A DNA stretch of 64,000 nt from Podarcis raffonei (GCF_027172205.1 NC_070611.1:39552979-39616978), one strand, 5' to 3'; counted from the stretch's first letter, positions 23,051 to 35,153 are shown. Numbers and translations are program-made. Notes: generated by a model from the sequence alone, not told the origin.

Positions 23051-24764
23051 GTAGTGAACACTGCTACAAAGAGCCATCCTTTCCCACTTAATGTTCCTTG
23101 CATTGTCTTTGAGGTTAAGAGGAGGAACTGTGGGTGTGATTCCATCTGCCTCTCCATCCCACACAGTATATCATCTGGAAAGTGCTCCAGCGTGATGGAA
23201 TAGATAGAAGGAGTCGGTGAATTTAAGCCCGCTACTTCTGCTCAGCACAAATAGCCTACATCACAGGGTTGTTTCAGAGAATAAAAATCAGGTTGGATCG
23301 TGTATGCAGCCCACTCTCTGGATTTGTTCTGTTTCAGTTGATTCACTTTGTATTGTTCTTTTTAATTATTATTTGGAGAAAGGCCATTCATAAATACTTT
23401 AAATCCATCAATCAATCAATTAATTTTTTTGAAGGAAGAATGCAGTGAAAATGTAATAACTTAATAATACACTATTTAGAATTTCAGACCTGTCAGTCAC
23501 CTCACTTTACGTACACTTGGATATCTGTTGGACTGTTATTAAGTAGGTTGAAACTGTTTATTGATTATTATGCATGTTTTAATTGTATTGTTTACTGTTT
23601 TATTGATGCATTATTATGGAAACAGTTTGGAGATCAATTTGTTAAAAAGCAGTATATAAAAGCCTCGAATAAATTAAATAAGTGGTCAGGAAACACATAA
23701 AGAAAATGGTTGTCCTTCAAAAAGTTGCAGTGGTGTATTTCATTTCTGGCTATTCTTCTGGTATTAAGAAGCAACCTAGTGGAAGACATAGCTAGTTTCA
23801 CATTAGTAAATACATTGGTATGAATGAACATTTCAATAGGTCAAAGTAAGCACAACAAGTTCTGTTCAATATGGTATGATTTTATTTCCTCTGCAAGCTA
23901 TTAAACTCATGGAAGGGGAGTTCCCTTGGCTTATCATGTACTATGGCTTTCAATATTTATCAATATTGTTCTTCTATCTCGCCATTCAAATCCTGTAAAA
24001 TATAATATAGATTAGAATCGTTATTCTAAAGTTCAGGCAGGTCAAGTTATAATAACTGGTAACTTACCTGTTCAATGGACTCAGCTGTGGAAGAATAACT
24101 ATTGTTTGTACATCCAATAATTTTATTTCTTTGTTTTTCCCTATGTATTTTAAAAACTCAATGAAAATGTGTCTCTAAAAATACGTTGGTATGAAGCTGT
24201 CTGCAAAAAATGTTTTATTTAAATATTCATTTATGGAGATAAACAATTCAGAAGATCCACAATTATGTTATATCCGATGTTACAGAAACAAACAAGGCCT
24301 ACTTGATTTAGATTAAGAGAGCAACCAAAATTGAGAATTTAGGCTATCAAAAATACCACATGTTTAACTGGTAAAATAAATAATTTGATTCTGCGGTCTA
24401 CTTGGAAGCTAATTTTATTACAGACAGAGTAAACAAGTAGCTTTGCAATCATATTTGTTTAATGTTACATTTAGTTCATTTAAGAAATACTTCGTTGGGG
24501 CACAACCCAATGTGCAGTATCACAATTTTAAAGCATGAAGTGACTTCAAAGAATTTCAGCGTGAAGCTTAATTAACAACTGAAAGCCTTGCATTCTTTAC
24601 AAAACCTTTTGACCTTTGGGTGACATTTAATGACCAAAAGTGAAGGGATGACTGACTGCTTAACACTTTGCCAAAAGATCTAAAACTGTCTTGCTGTCAA
24701 AACATTTTCAGCTACTTGTTACCAGAAGCCACTACCATGATCTATCAAAGAACAAGAAAGTAGA
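23051..24764. other. intergenic, with a possible LINE tail and a clean AT-rich block
   Basis: An L2-like tail (AAAAGCAGTATATAAAAGCC, AATAAATTAAATAA) lies near 23575-23685. The block 23880-24760 is AT-rich and free of recognised repeats. Confidence 0.5.
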
Positions 24765-25410
24765 GTGAAACACCTCAAAATATTAGTGCTATATACAAAG
24801 TTTATGATGGAATTGTGCTTTGAAGTGGGAGCCAATAATTATGGTCTAAGAGACCATGCCTGTTGCCTTTGTCCATGGAGTTTTCTTGGCAGGGATACTG
24901 GAGTGGCTTGCCGGTTCCTGCTCCAGGTGGATCACGTTTGGTCAAAACTCTTCACTATGACCTGTCCATCTTGGGTGGCCCTGCACGGCATAGCTCATAG
25001 CTTCTCTGAGTTATTCAACCCCTTCGCCACAGCAAGGCAGTGATCCATGAAGGGGAGGAGGAGACTCTTGAGAGTCCCATGGACTGCAAGAAGATCAAAC
25101 CTATTCATTCTTAAGGAAATCAGCCCTGAGTGCTCACTGGAAGGACAGTTCCTGAAGCTGAGGCTCCAATACTTTGGCTACCTCGTGAGAAGAGAAGACT
25201 CCCTGGAAAAGACCCTGATGTTGGGAAAGATGGAGGGCACAAGGAGAAGGGCACAACAGAGGACGAGATGGTTGGACAGTGTTCTCGAAGCTACAAACAT
25301 GAGCCTGACCAAACTGTGGGAGGCAGTGGAAGACAGGAGTGCCTGGCGTGCTCTGGTCCATGGGGTCACGAAGAGTTGGACATGACTAAACGCCTAAACA
25401 ACAACAATAA
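24765..25410 (+). mobile_element. BovB LINE, internally deleted copy
   Basis: The left part (to about 25056) encodes VGANNYGLRDHACCLCPWSF and DHVWSKLFTMTCPSWVALHG, which I take to be an upstream BovB region. The right part joins directly to RRLLRVPWTARRSN, then DSLEKTLMLGKMEGTRRR and WRALVHGVTKSWT. It ends in an ACAACAATAA tail. The junction shows a short GAGGAG overlap. Confidence 0.85.
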
Positions 25411-25469
25411 CAAGAGACCATGAGGATCTGGGAATGAACACAATCCTCCAAAATAAGACCAACCTAAGT

Positions 25470-26145
25470 AGAACCAGTGTGGTGTAATGTAGAGTATCAG
25501 ATGGGGACAGTGCCGGATTTACGTATAAGCTAAACAAGCTATAGTTTAGGGCCCCACTCTCTTGGGGGGGGCCCAAAAAAATTAAAGGGGAAAAAATGTA
25601 CATTTCCAAAATATAAGATCGAAAACAACTAAAATAAAACCTACATACAGCAGCAGTGTTTTGTATTGTGTAGGCTCCTATGATGTAAGTATGGTAGTAG
25701 GCCCCGACTGCTAGCCTGCTCCCTAAAATATCACTGGTTTGCTCATTTCTATATATAGGGTGCCTGCATTCTGCATGGACTGGTTGCATAGCAACATGTG
25801 CAAATGGCTTTAGATACCTATTAGGTCCATAAATTACCATATAGCTTATATTCAACACAAAAAACAGTGACAATTTGTTGTTGACAGCTGGACATATAAA
25901 GGGCCCCATTACCTTCAGTAGCTTAGGGCTTCATCAATCCTAAATCCAGCCCTGGACGGAGACTTGGGAATTTAAACCCCACTCAGCCTAACCTTGGACC
26001 AGTCACTGCCTCTCAGCCTAACCTACCTCACAGGGTTGTTGAGGGGATTAAATGAAGAGAGGGAGAACCATGTGTGCCATCATTAACTCCTTGGAGAAGA
26101 AGGTGGGATGAAGATACAATAAAATCTAAATAAATAAGGAGTGGT
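25470..26145 (+). mobile_element. CORE-type SINE split by a hAT element
   Basis: The head CCAGTGTGGTGTAATGTAGA lies left of the hAT element 25508-25954. The body continues after it with GACTTGGGAATTTAAACCCC, GGACCAGTCACTGCCTCTCA, CCTACCTCACAGGGTTGTTG and an AATAAATAA end. Confidence 0.88.
25508..25954. mobile_element. hAT non-autonomous element, 447 bp, inside a SINE
   Basis: Inverted termini CAGTGCCGGATTTA and TAAATCCAGCCCTG. Target duplication GATGGGGA (25500-25507) and GACGGAGA (25955-25962), 6 of 8 identical. The flanks are the two halves of one SINE, confirming insertion. Confidence 0.92.
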
Positions 26146-26256
26146 ATTCAAATAAGTGCTACATAGACTAGACCCACTTAAATTAACAATCATGACTAGA
26201 TTAGGGCGATAAATCTCAATCAATGTTATCTGAGTAAAACTTAGTTGAATACAACC
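26144..26256. mobile_element. foldback MITE, degenerate
   Basis: Inverted ends GTATTCAA...TTGAATAC with an internally palindromic body. It resembles other foldback copies at 60121-60232. Confidence 0.45.
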
Positions 26257-26324
26257 CAAGATCTTCTGGAACCTTAAAGACTAACACAGTTTATCACAGC
26301 ACAAGCCTGAACTCTAGTACATGA

Positions 26325-26678
26325 GACGTGGGTGGCGCTGTGGGTTAAACCACAGAGCCTAGGGCTTGCCGATCAGAAGGTCGGCGGTTCAAATCCCCAC
26401 GACGAGGTGAGATCCCATTGCTCAGTCCCTGCTCCTGCCAACCTAGCAGTTTGAAAGCACATCAAAGTGCAAGTAGATAAATAGGTACTGCTGTGGTGGG
26501 AAGGTAAACGGCATTTCCATGCGCTGCTCTGGTTCGCCAGAAGCGGCTTAGTCATGCTGGCCACATGACCCAGAAGCTGTATGCCGGCTCCCTTGGACAG
26601 TAAAGCAAGATGAGTGCCACAACCCCAGAGTTGTCTGCGACTGGACCTAATGGTCAGGCGTCCCTTTACCTTTACCTT
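26325..26678 (+). mobile_element. Sauria-type SINE, copy 4
   Basis: Full-length. Flanked by TACATGAGA at 26318-26326 and 26679-26687; the left copy overlaps the SINE start. Confidence 0.95.
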
Positions 26679-26689
26679 TACATGAGAAG

Positions 26690-28470
26690 GTATGAGACAC
26701 AAAATGTGCTAGTCTTCATTGATTTTACTGCAACAGACCAGCACAGCTATCCTTCTAGAAGTTGTTACAGTAATTAACTGGTTCTTAACATGAAAACTGT
26801 TGCTTGGCCATCTTATAAGAAATGCTGTCCTTTAAGAAGGTGATAAATGGACAGGGCGATCGGGTGGTCTCTTGGACATTGCTCATATGTCACATGAGCC
26901 CATCTATAGCTAAATGATGAGAATTCTGGCAATCACACAAAAGAGGAACTCCAAGGAGCTCATCTATTAACAAGCCAGTGAGAAGTCAATTGGCCCCCAT
27001 GCTTGCAGTAAAGAGTAATGGCCCTGCCATCATTTCCTTGGCTTGGGCCTCTCAGAATGTAGACTGTTTGCATTCAGTCAACACTCCCATTTTATAGGTC
27101 TGCGGAGCCAAGCACTGCTAGACATTTGAACCTTGGGCTGCCTTCTGTCTGGCTACACCCTCATCTTCTGGAGCCAAAATCTTTTTAACAACTACACAAT
27201 AACAGGTAATTAGGATGAAGTCTGCTAATCCTCTCTTTTAGGCCTTGAGGCGATGTATTTAGCAGAATCAGCTGGGGTGAAGGTTGAATTGCTGTTATCA
27301 AAGCCTGAGGTCACTATGTGAAAGGCTGAACTATGGGGTCAAGGAAATGTTAACTGAATAAAGGAAAGCCCAGTCAGGTAATGTTCAGATTAAAATCACT
27401 CCACTGAGACACTGGCTGTGGTTCCCTTTCAAAACAAGTCAAATGTGTTTGATGTCTCTGGACTAGAGGAAAGTTGACCCATTCTTTAAAAACAAAAGAG
27501 CTTTTTAACGCTAGCTGAGACAGTTTTCCACTCATATCTATATCCCTATCTTAGGGTCAAGTTAAGATCTTAAGTCGGTATACCAATTATACTGCACTGT
27601 TTATCACTTGTGCAGAGGAGCTTTTGATAGCAATTACAATTAATCTCAGCGGTTTTATCCAGAGTCAATACCCAGGCACAGAATTTCCATAGAGGAAACT
27701 TCCAGACAGAGAAGCCACTCTGCCACAATTTTGATGTAAATAAAGGGAAATGTAAAGAATTATATTGTGGTTGTTCTCCTGGAAGGCTTTAATGATATTC
27801 CAGTCAGGAAGCTAGTGGAGAAGTTTATTGTTACTCAATAAAGGGACAGCTACTCTAAATCAGGGACATCCCTGGAAAATAGGGACACTTGGAGGATCTG
27901 AGATGTATGATGAGGCCTTCCTCCCCAATGGGGACATGCCCCAGCTAGTAAGTGCTAGGAGTTAGTCTGAAGGGGGCTGCCACACTCACACATGGAGTTT
28001 TTAACACAGGGATGGGTGCCTAAGTCAGCCATGGTTGATCTAATGCACAATCTGACAGCTAATTCAGAGCAGGGACAGCCAGCTTAGTGCCCTTCAAATG
28101 CTGCTAGACTACAACAAACCCCAACATCCCTGACCGTTGGCCACACTGCCTGAAGCTGCTGGCAGCTGAGTGTCTCCTGCCCCTTCATACCCACAAAGCC
28201 AAGGTGCAAAGGATCCAAGACTAGTTAACTTATTTTTACACTGGAGTCAGAAAAACCCCAAAGCGCTTCTCTCCCTTCCCATCCTTAAAAATGCAACAAT
28301 AAGAAATTAAATAGCTAATAGTTTGCTGCCCTTTCATGATCCTCAAAATCATCTGCCTATAGGGTTGCAGGTGGAGTAGGAACTAAGAAACACAAATGTG
28401 GGTCATCTGGGAAGAAGGCAATATTGCTTTTAGCCCAGCTGTGTGGTACTATCTGCCTTCTTTTCCATTA
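26690..28470. other. intergenic, including a possible conserved block
   Basis: A degraded foldback repeat (CAAATGCTGCTAGACTACAA) is at about 28078-28175. The part at 27180-27400 is unique and not repeat-like. Confidence 0.45.
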
Positions 28471-28711
28471 CAGTAAATACCTTGGTTCTTGAACTTAATC
28501 CACTCAGGAAGTCCTTTCAACTCCTGAAACCATTCGAAAACCAAGGCATGGCTTCTGATTGGCTGCAGGAGCTTTCTGCACCCGAGCGGAAGCCGCGTAA
28601 GATTTTCAGTTTCCGAAAAATGTTCGCAAACCAGAACTTACATCCAGGTTTGCGGCATTCGGGAGACGATTTGTTTGGCAACTAAGCCATTCGAGAACCA
28701 AGGTATTACTG
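28471..28711. mobile_element. Tc1/mariner MITE, 241 bp
   Basis: TA duplications at 28469-28470 and 28712-28713. Termini CAGTAAATACCTTGGTTCTTGA and its complement AACCAAGGTATTACTG. Confidence 0.92.
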
Positions 28712-28713
28712 TA

Positions 28714-29538
28714 CATCCCTGCAACTTAGCAAGCATAAATCAAACCCCTTGAAGATGCAAGAAAGTCTGTAGTTTCCAAAATTAACTCTCCAGTCCCATC
28801 TGTTGGTAAAATGGCAATAGATGTTCCGGACATCCCTGGCATGTCTGTGTGGACAGCCTCTCTTATAACTGCCTCATTATTTTCTTTCAACGACTCAGTG
28901 ACGTGGGTTGTGATGACACTTTAGGTGTATAAATTGGGAGACTATTTTCCCTAAACGAGACACAAAATTGGCACAGGCAGGTGCCAGAACACTCAGTGAA
29001 AAAAATGTCCATCATGTAACTACTCCCACATTGATCCAAAATGCAGAGATGTGGGCCATTAAAGGAATATTAACATCTAAAGGTGGAAAGCCCTCTATGC
29101 AATACAGTACATGGCCACCACCTGGTTTGCAGGTGACAAATCACATGGTAACTGTAGGGAGGTGGGGGAGGGAACCCCAGATTTCTAAAAGAAGTCTTTT
29201 AAATAGTGAATCATAACAGTGGCAGGCGCTAAAGAAACCTGCATATCGTTTTGGAAATTGTCATATGGTGTCCTTCCTCAACCAATTTCAAGTTTGCTTG
29301 GTTTTTATTTTTAACTAAAACCCATTTCTTGCTTCCTATATTTGGATTCCATGGTTTGTTTCTTTCATCCAAGTTTTAGTTGCATACGAAGGGATGCAAA
29401 CTAGAATTCCAAAAGGACTGAAGCTTTATTCTGCCCCCCCATTGTATATCATCTATATTCGTTCCGCATTTGTGCAGATCTTCCTGCATCAGCAGCTATA
29501 TGGCAGCATTAATTAATCATAGAAGCAAGTCTAAAAAT

Positions 29539-29590
<52 letters not shown>

Positions 29591-31330
29591 GCTAATTTGT
29601 TATTGAGCCGTACAAACCTGGCAGACAGTAGCAGAAATAAACATAGAATCTAATTTTCTGGACTCCAAAGGACACTGCTACACCTTTATTACTTATTAAA
29701 TTAATGGCACAGTCTCTTTTTTAAAAAAATGCAATGAAGTGGATACATTGTAACACACAAGACAATAGACACAAACACATAAGTAAATGGAGTAAGCAAC
29801 CATTTTCTTCAGCACAGATATTTCTCTGATGCTTAAGACAAACAGCCATTCCGTTTCTACTTACTCTAGATGTTTCCTTTCCTTCTGCACTCCTTATATC
29901 CATCTTTCATTTCCTTTTTAGCCTAAACTCTCAGCTATTGTACATGTGCATGCGCGTGCGCACACACACCCCTTCATGGATCCTGGCAGAAAAAGAGATG
30001 CTGTTATAGAGGAGGGCAGGTGGGCCTAGCACTTCCAGTGACAAATCAGGAGATATTGTATGTTACTTTACCATAGAGACCACAAATGCAAAACAAGATC
30101 CTGGAAGAACAGTAAAAGATCCCATCAAAGAGAGTGTGACCCACTCTGAGAAACTGGGAATTAACTGGCAGAGGAGGATGAATAGGACCCAGCTGAACAG
30201 CTAAAGAAAGACAGCGAGTAGCCACTCCAAGACAAATTGAGCCCCAGTCTAATACTGTAGTGTCAAATCTTCTCAGTTATTCTCCTTCATTTGTTCCTTC
30301 TGTCTGCTACCTCACTGCAAAGCAGCAGTTACTGAAGATCTTTATTTATTAAATTTATATCCCACACTTCCTCCCAAAGGAACCAGGGTGGCAAACACAC
30401 AAGAGATAAAACTGTTAAGACTTCATTAAAACATCATTGAAAAAATTCCAGTGCAGATGCAAATCTTGCAGATGAAACAGAGCTTGCCCCTGTGGAATCT
30501 ACTTTGCCTCCCTGTTTTCCATCACTTTTTATTTCCCCCCAATTGCTGTCTTTTGTTTTTTAAGAGTGTGGGGTTCTGGGAAAGGAAGCAAAAACCACTA
30601 AAATTATCTGTTCTGTTTTTGTCGTCAGCATGAATCTGGATGGGACTACCCAAAACGCACAACTTTGTCTTCAAAGTGAATTTTTTAACAGTAATTCAAA
30701 TGGTGTGATTAACGGAGACTGCAGCAGGGAGTGGAGGTGAGGAGTAGAAGTAAGTCTGTTCTTACATAATAATTGTAAACCCATCAACGCTGACACACAC
30801 ATGCACATTCTGTAAATAGGTCTATACACACATGAAAGAGAGAAACGGGAGATGTTTTTAACAGACTGAAACCAGCATGGATTTCTTTAACAGTCATGCT
30901 TTTGGCCCCATGAACAAGGTCTTCACCCCAGTCTCCTGCTGAAAATAAACAGACCTCCCATCTAGTATCATTTTTTTGTCATTATATCTCCAATATCTGC
31001 ATGCTGGATAACTCAGCCAGCTGGAGAATACTTTGTCTTGACTCCTACGGAACTGACACAGTTGTGAAATAAATTAGCCTTATTTCCCCTCCCAAATATA
31101 GACCTGAAATTCTTGCTTCCTGTGCTCCAGTGGGTTTTCTCCCTCTTCTAAACATACCCTTCATTCTCTTGTTACACATTATTATGAATTATGGGAACAT
31201 GTGTCGGGCACATGCCTCTAGACACACAGGCGACTGCTGTCAACAACGGCAGGCTTAATGCACAAACCTGCTACCTTGGTGGCTTCCCTCCCCACCCCAC
31301 ACCTCCTGCTCCTGAGGGTTGAAGAAAGAC
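28714..31330. other. intergenic with microsatellite
   Basis: Unique DNA apart from the AT run at 29542-29588 and a minus-strand L2-like tail near 30338-30445 (TTTATATCCCACACTTCCTC). Confidence 0.5.
29542..29588. repeat. (AT)n microsatellite
   Basis: About 23 uninterrupted AT units. Confidence 0.98.
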
Positions 31331-31804
31331 CAGAGCCGTCTTTCCCATTGGTCTTAGTGGTTCGTTGCACCAGGGCGCCGGCCTCTCAGGGGCACCCTAG
31401 TGAGTGGGTGAGCTGCGCGTCTTTGCTGGCAGCCTCCCCTTTCCCTGCACGCCTGCCAGCTGCGCCCCGCCAACTATATGGCTGGCGGGCATGCAGCTTC
31501 CTTCCCAAGCCACCGCAGGAGGAGAGCGATCCCTGCAGAGGCTTAGGATGGAAGCTGCGCGCAGCCTCTGCATCTGCTAAAAACGGCCTTTCTGGCGAAA
31601 GGCGGCGCTGCAGCCTTCCTGGGTTGCCTTCTTGGGCACCCCAACGTCAGAGAGCATGTCCACCAGCACGTTTTACTGCTTGATCACCGCCACCATGCTG
31701 GGGATCAGGGCGGTGGGGGAGGCAGAGAACATCTTCCACCGCCTCCTCCCTTGTTTTGGAGGGATCTTTGCACCATGGCACCAGATATGCTTAAGATGGC
31801 CCTG
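31331..31804. mobile_element. hAT non-autonomous element, 474 bp, GC-rich
   Basis: Inverted termini CAGAGCCGTCTTT and AAGATGGCCCTG. A perfect 8-bp duplication AGAAAGAC flanks it at 31323-31330 and 31805-31812, so it is fairly recent. The 141-codon open frame across it is a composition effect. Confidence 0.95.
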
Positions 31805-32077
31805 AGAAAGACAATTCTCCATAGGCTGTCTATGTAGCCAAGCTCATCAGCACAAGGACAGTTTCCTTTATGCCTTTCCAGCTACAAGAAATGTGCTGCA
31901 GAAATGGAGATCCAGTTCAGATGAAGCAGGGAGCATTCTTGTGACCCTTTGCCCCTTATACCTGTAGTCACCTCCTTTATCCTTTGGTACTGATGCCAAC
32001 CTGCAGAGCATCTCTTTTAATATTGCCTACTTCAGTGCCCTCTCCTTTTTATGATGATTTATTTTCATGATGGTATT
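31805..32077. other. intergenic, nothing recognised
   Basis: Short unique spacer between a hAT element and an L2 end. Confidence 0.5.
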
Positions 32078-32497
32078 GGGGCAGATGATAATAATAGTAA
32101 TAATATTTATACCCCACCCATCTGGCTGGGTTTCCCCAGCCACTCTGGGCAGCTCCCAACAGAATATTAAAAACACAATAAAACATCAAACATTAAAAGC
32201 TTCTCTAAACAGGGCTGCCTTCAGATGTCTTCTAAAAGTCACACAGTTTTTTATTTCCTTGACATCTGATGGGATGGTTATCAAACCATCAATTCTAGCA
32301 TGTGGGGGGTGGGGCACCTAAATTGTATAATTTGGCATCTCAAGGATTGGTATTACTAATTGTATTATAATTTGGCGTTGTTATAATGAGGCTATTATTG
32401 GATTGTTGTAATTGAAAACTACTAAAAAATATATCATCAAGACACCTGAGGGGAGGGCATTCCACAGGGCAGGCGCCACTACCAAGAAGGCCCTCTT
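32078..32497 (-). mobile_element. L2-type LINE 3' end with an unidentified insert
   Basis: L2 sequence runs 32078-32281 and resumes at about 32441-32497 (GGGCATTCCACAGGGCAGGC, CACTACCAAGAAGGCCCTCT). Between them lie about 160 bp of AT-rich non-L2 sequence. The flanks GACATCTGATGGGATGG and GACACCTGAGGGGAGG look like a diverged target duplication. Confidence 0.85.
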
Positions 32498-32949
32498 GCA
32501 TCTGAAAAAGTATATGAATACTCATATTGCTTGGTTTCCAATCAATGCATGCCCCCCGTACCTTGCTGCTGAAATCCTGTAGGTTTCGACCTGTAAATGT
32601 TCCAGGGTGTTTTTGTCCCACGGCTGTTGTGCTATAGCGCAAGAGAGGGCAATAGTGCAACAACACTGGAAAAGCATTACAGAACGGCTAAGAACTCAGA
32701 ACGCTGTGTCAATGGTCCAGTCTAAACCTACCATGGATGCACTATTGATGCGTCAATGACATATTGCAGAAATAAAAACCCTGTTTGTAGAAGCAACTGT
32801 ATGGCAGGTTGTATTTTTGTATGTATGTGGAAAGGAAGGGCCCTATTGTGAGCCTTATGGAATGTGCAGAGACATTTGGGAGGGGGTGGGAAGCAGAGAG
32901 ACAACATTGTAGGTATTGAAAAGGGATGGGGTGCTCAGAGTGAGAAGCT
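32498..32949. other. intergenic, nothing recognised
   Basis: Unique DNA between two L2 ends. Confidence 0.5.
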
Positions 32950-32950
32950 A

Positions 32951-32991
<41 letters not shown>

Positions 32992-33160
32992 TACCCCATC
33001 CATCGGGCTGAGTTGTCCCAGCCACTCTGGGTGGCTTCCAACACATATAAAAACATAATATAACATCAAACAATAAAAACTTCCCGATACTGCCTTCAGA
33101 TGTCTTCTAAAAGTTGTGTCCTTCTTTATCTCCTTGACATCTGGAATGCAGTGCTTGGAG
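32950..33160 (-). mobile_element. L2-type LINE 3' end with (ATT)n tail
   Basis: A TTA run (32951-32990) precedes the CCCATCCATCGGGCTGAGTT and CCAGCCACTCTGGGTGGCTT blocks, and the end of the coding part follows. Confidence 0.88.
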
Positions 33161-33877
33161 GTAATAAAACTTCTAACTTTCTTAAAAGATCCAAATACCC
33201 ATATACAAATGTGGTTACAAAGTCAGTCAAATTGTCATAGCATATGCAAAAGAGTGGCTTCAAAATGCAAATGAGTATTTGGAGTCAGTCTAGGAAGGCA
33301 GATCCTCTGCTCTGATCAGAGAAACAGAGGAGATTTTCCTCTTTTAAAAAATCTTTGAAATGTTTTAAGAGATATTCAGTTCTCTCCCCCCCCCCCCCGC
33401 TTCCCCTATCTTCTTGTTGCAGCTGGGATGCACACCAATTAACACGGAGAGATGACTTAATGAAAGGATCCTCCCCGTCCCCTTCCAGTTTCCAGCTGAA
33501 GACTCCGCCTCCTCGCAACTTGTGGGGCTTTTGCTTCAAGTCCAGATAATTTATGACTCCATCTTTCAAATGATTTTATCAGCTGCTTCAGCAGCTGCCA
33601 AAAGAAACACCAACATACATCACAGACCTCACTCTTAACTCCATCAAAAACGAAGGAAATGACATTTGGCAAGGAGAGGGGGATGGGAGAGGATAGTTAA
33701 CCTCCAACTGGGTGTGATAAATGGCAAGGAGGAATGGCTTTCCTGGTTAGCTGTGTCGTAAAATTAAACAGGTTGTGTCCTACAAGAATGCACTCCCACC
33801 AACACACACATATAGCATCCTGTAAAGATGGTAAGTTCTTCATCTACTTGTCTGCATCCCCACCCCACCGCACACAC
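33161..33877. other. intergenic, unique
   Basis: No repeat or gene recognised. A poly-C run lies near 33386. Confidence 0.5.
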
Positions 33878-33934
33878 TATCTATCTATCATCTATCTATC
33901 TATCATCTATCTATCTATCAATCATCTATCTATC

Positions 33935-34016
<82 letters not shown>

Positions 34017-34075
34017 ATCTATCTATCTATCTATCTATCTAATCTATCTATCTATTTACCTACCTACCTACCTAC
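33878..34075. repeat. (TATC)n/(TACC)n tetranucleotide array
   Basis: About 200 bp of TATC units with periodic TCA interruptions, ending in TACC units. Its frames translate as an artefactual SIYL repeat. Confidence 0.97.
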
Positions 34076-34123
34076 CACTTAATTGCCAAAATGGCTTCTA
34101 GGTGGTTTACAAGTAAAAGAAAA

Positions 34124-34516
34124 GTTAAAGGTAAGGTAAAGGACGGTTAAGTCTAGTCAAAGGACGGTTAAGTCCAGTCAAAGGTGCCTATGGGGTCACG
34201 GTGCTCATTTCGCTTCAGGCCGAGGGAGCCGGCGTTTGTCCACAGACAGCTTTCCGGGTCATGTGGCCAGCATGACTAAACCGCTTCTGGATCAACAGAG
34301 CACCATGACAGAAACCATAGCACACGGAAACGCCGTTTACCTTCCAGCTGCAATGGTACCTGTTTATCTACTCACACTGGTGTGCTTTCGAACTGCTAGG
34401 TTGGCAGAAGCTGGGACAGAGCAATGGGAGCACCCTGTCACAGGGATTCAAACTGCTGACCTTCGGATCGGCAAGCCCAAGAGGCTCAGTGGTTTAGACC
34501 ACAGTGCCACCCGGGT
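34124..34516 (-). mobile_element. Sauria-type SINE, copy 5 (variant subfamily)
   Basis: Shares the GTTTGTCCACAGACAGCTTT block with the copy at 20570. A 22-bp unit near the tail end (GGACGGTTAAGTCTAGTCAA) is tandemly duplicated at 34142-34185. Confidence 0.9.
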
Positions 34517-34936
34517 CTATATCTATATCTACAAATGAATGAGTTGCAAAATACCCAGTTTCATTTCTCCCCTCCCCATTTCTGTTTTATCTAAGAGGAA
34601 GGGAAAAGGAAACTCTTGTGACTAGGGGACTTTTGAAGTACAACTTGCAAACAGGATTCATTCTATTTCCGCAGGTGACCAAAGCATGTGGCCGCATGTG
34701 GCCAAAAACAGCCACCTTTTTAAAAGGTGGTTTGAACACGGTCTTTTTAAAAGATGGCTTAAGGTTTTGTCTGCTTCTGTTCTTGCTAGCACCCACCTCA
34801 AATAAAATAACTGCTCTAAGGTGGGCAGCTGGAGGCTTCAGTTATGTAACATGAATAAGGCACCTACTCAAGACTCCGTGGGTAGCACATTTGGCTGTGG
34901 CTGTGAATGCAAACCATTTTGCAGGCACCAAGCTCA
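34517..34936. other. intergenic, nothing recognised
   Basis: Includes a small imperfect repeat pair around TTTTTAAAAGGTGG/TTTTTAAAAGATGG (34718-34757). Confidence 0.45.
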
Positions 34937-35088
34937 TAAAAATAGTACTTTTATCACACTTATGTCCCACCTTTCTTCCAAGGATTCAAGAGAGTAGGTG
35001 CGCATGGTTTGCTCTTCCCATTTAATTCTCACAACAACAGCCCTGTGAGGAAGGTTAGACCTAGAAATGATTAACCCTGCATACACAT

Positions 35089-35098
<10 letters not shown>

Positions 35099-35150
<52 letters not shown>
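35099..35150. repeat. (AG)n microsatellite
   Basis: 26 perfect AG units beside a CA run. Confidence 0.98.

Positions 35151-35153
<3 letters not shown>

Noticed and set aside
23634-24764. Second host gene (neighbour of DUSP6)
   Set aside because: No open frame with domain content. The known amniote neighbour POC1B lies well upstream of DUSP6 in other genomes, and no exon of it is seen here.
31258-31683. 141-codon plus-strand frame
   Set aside because: It runs across the border of the hAT element 31331-31804 and reflects its GC-rich interior.
33734-34082. Repetitive SIYLSIYL-type proteins
   Set aside because: Translation of a TATC microsatellite; the same artefact occurs at 53750-54158.
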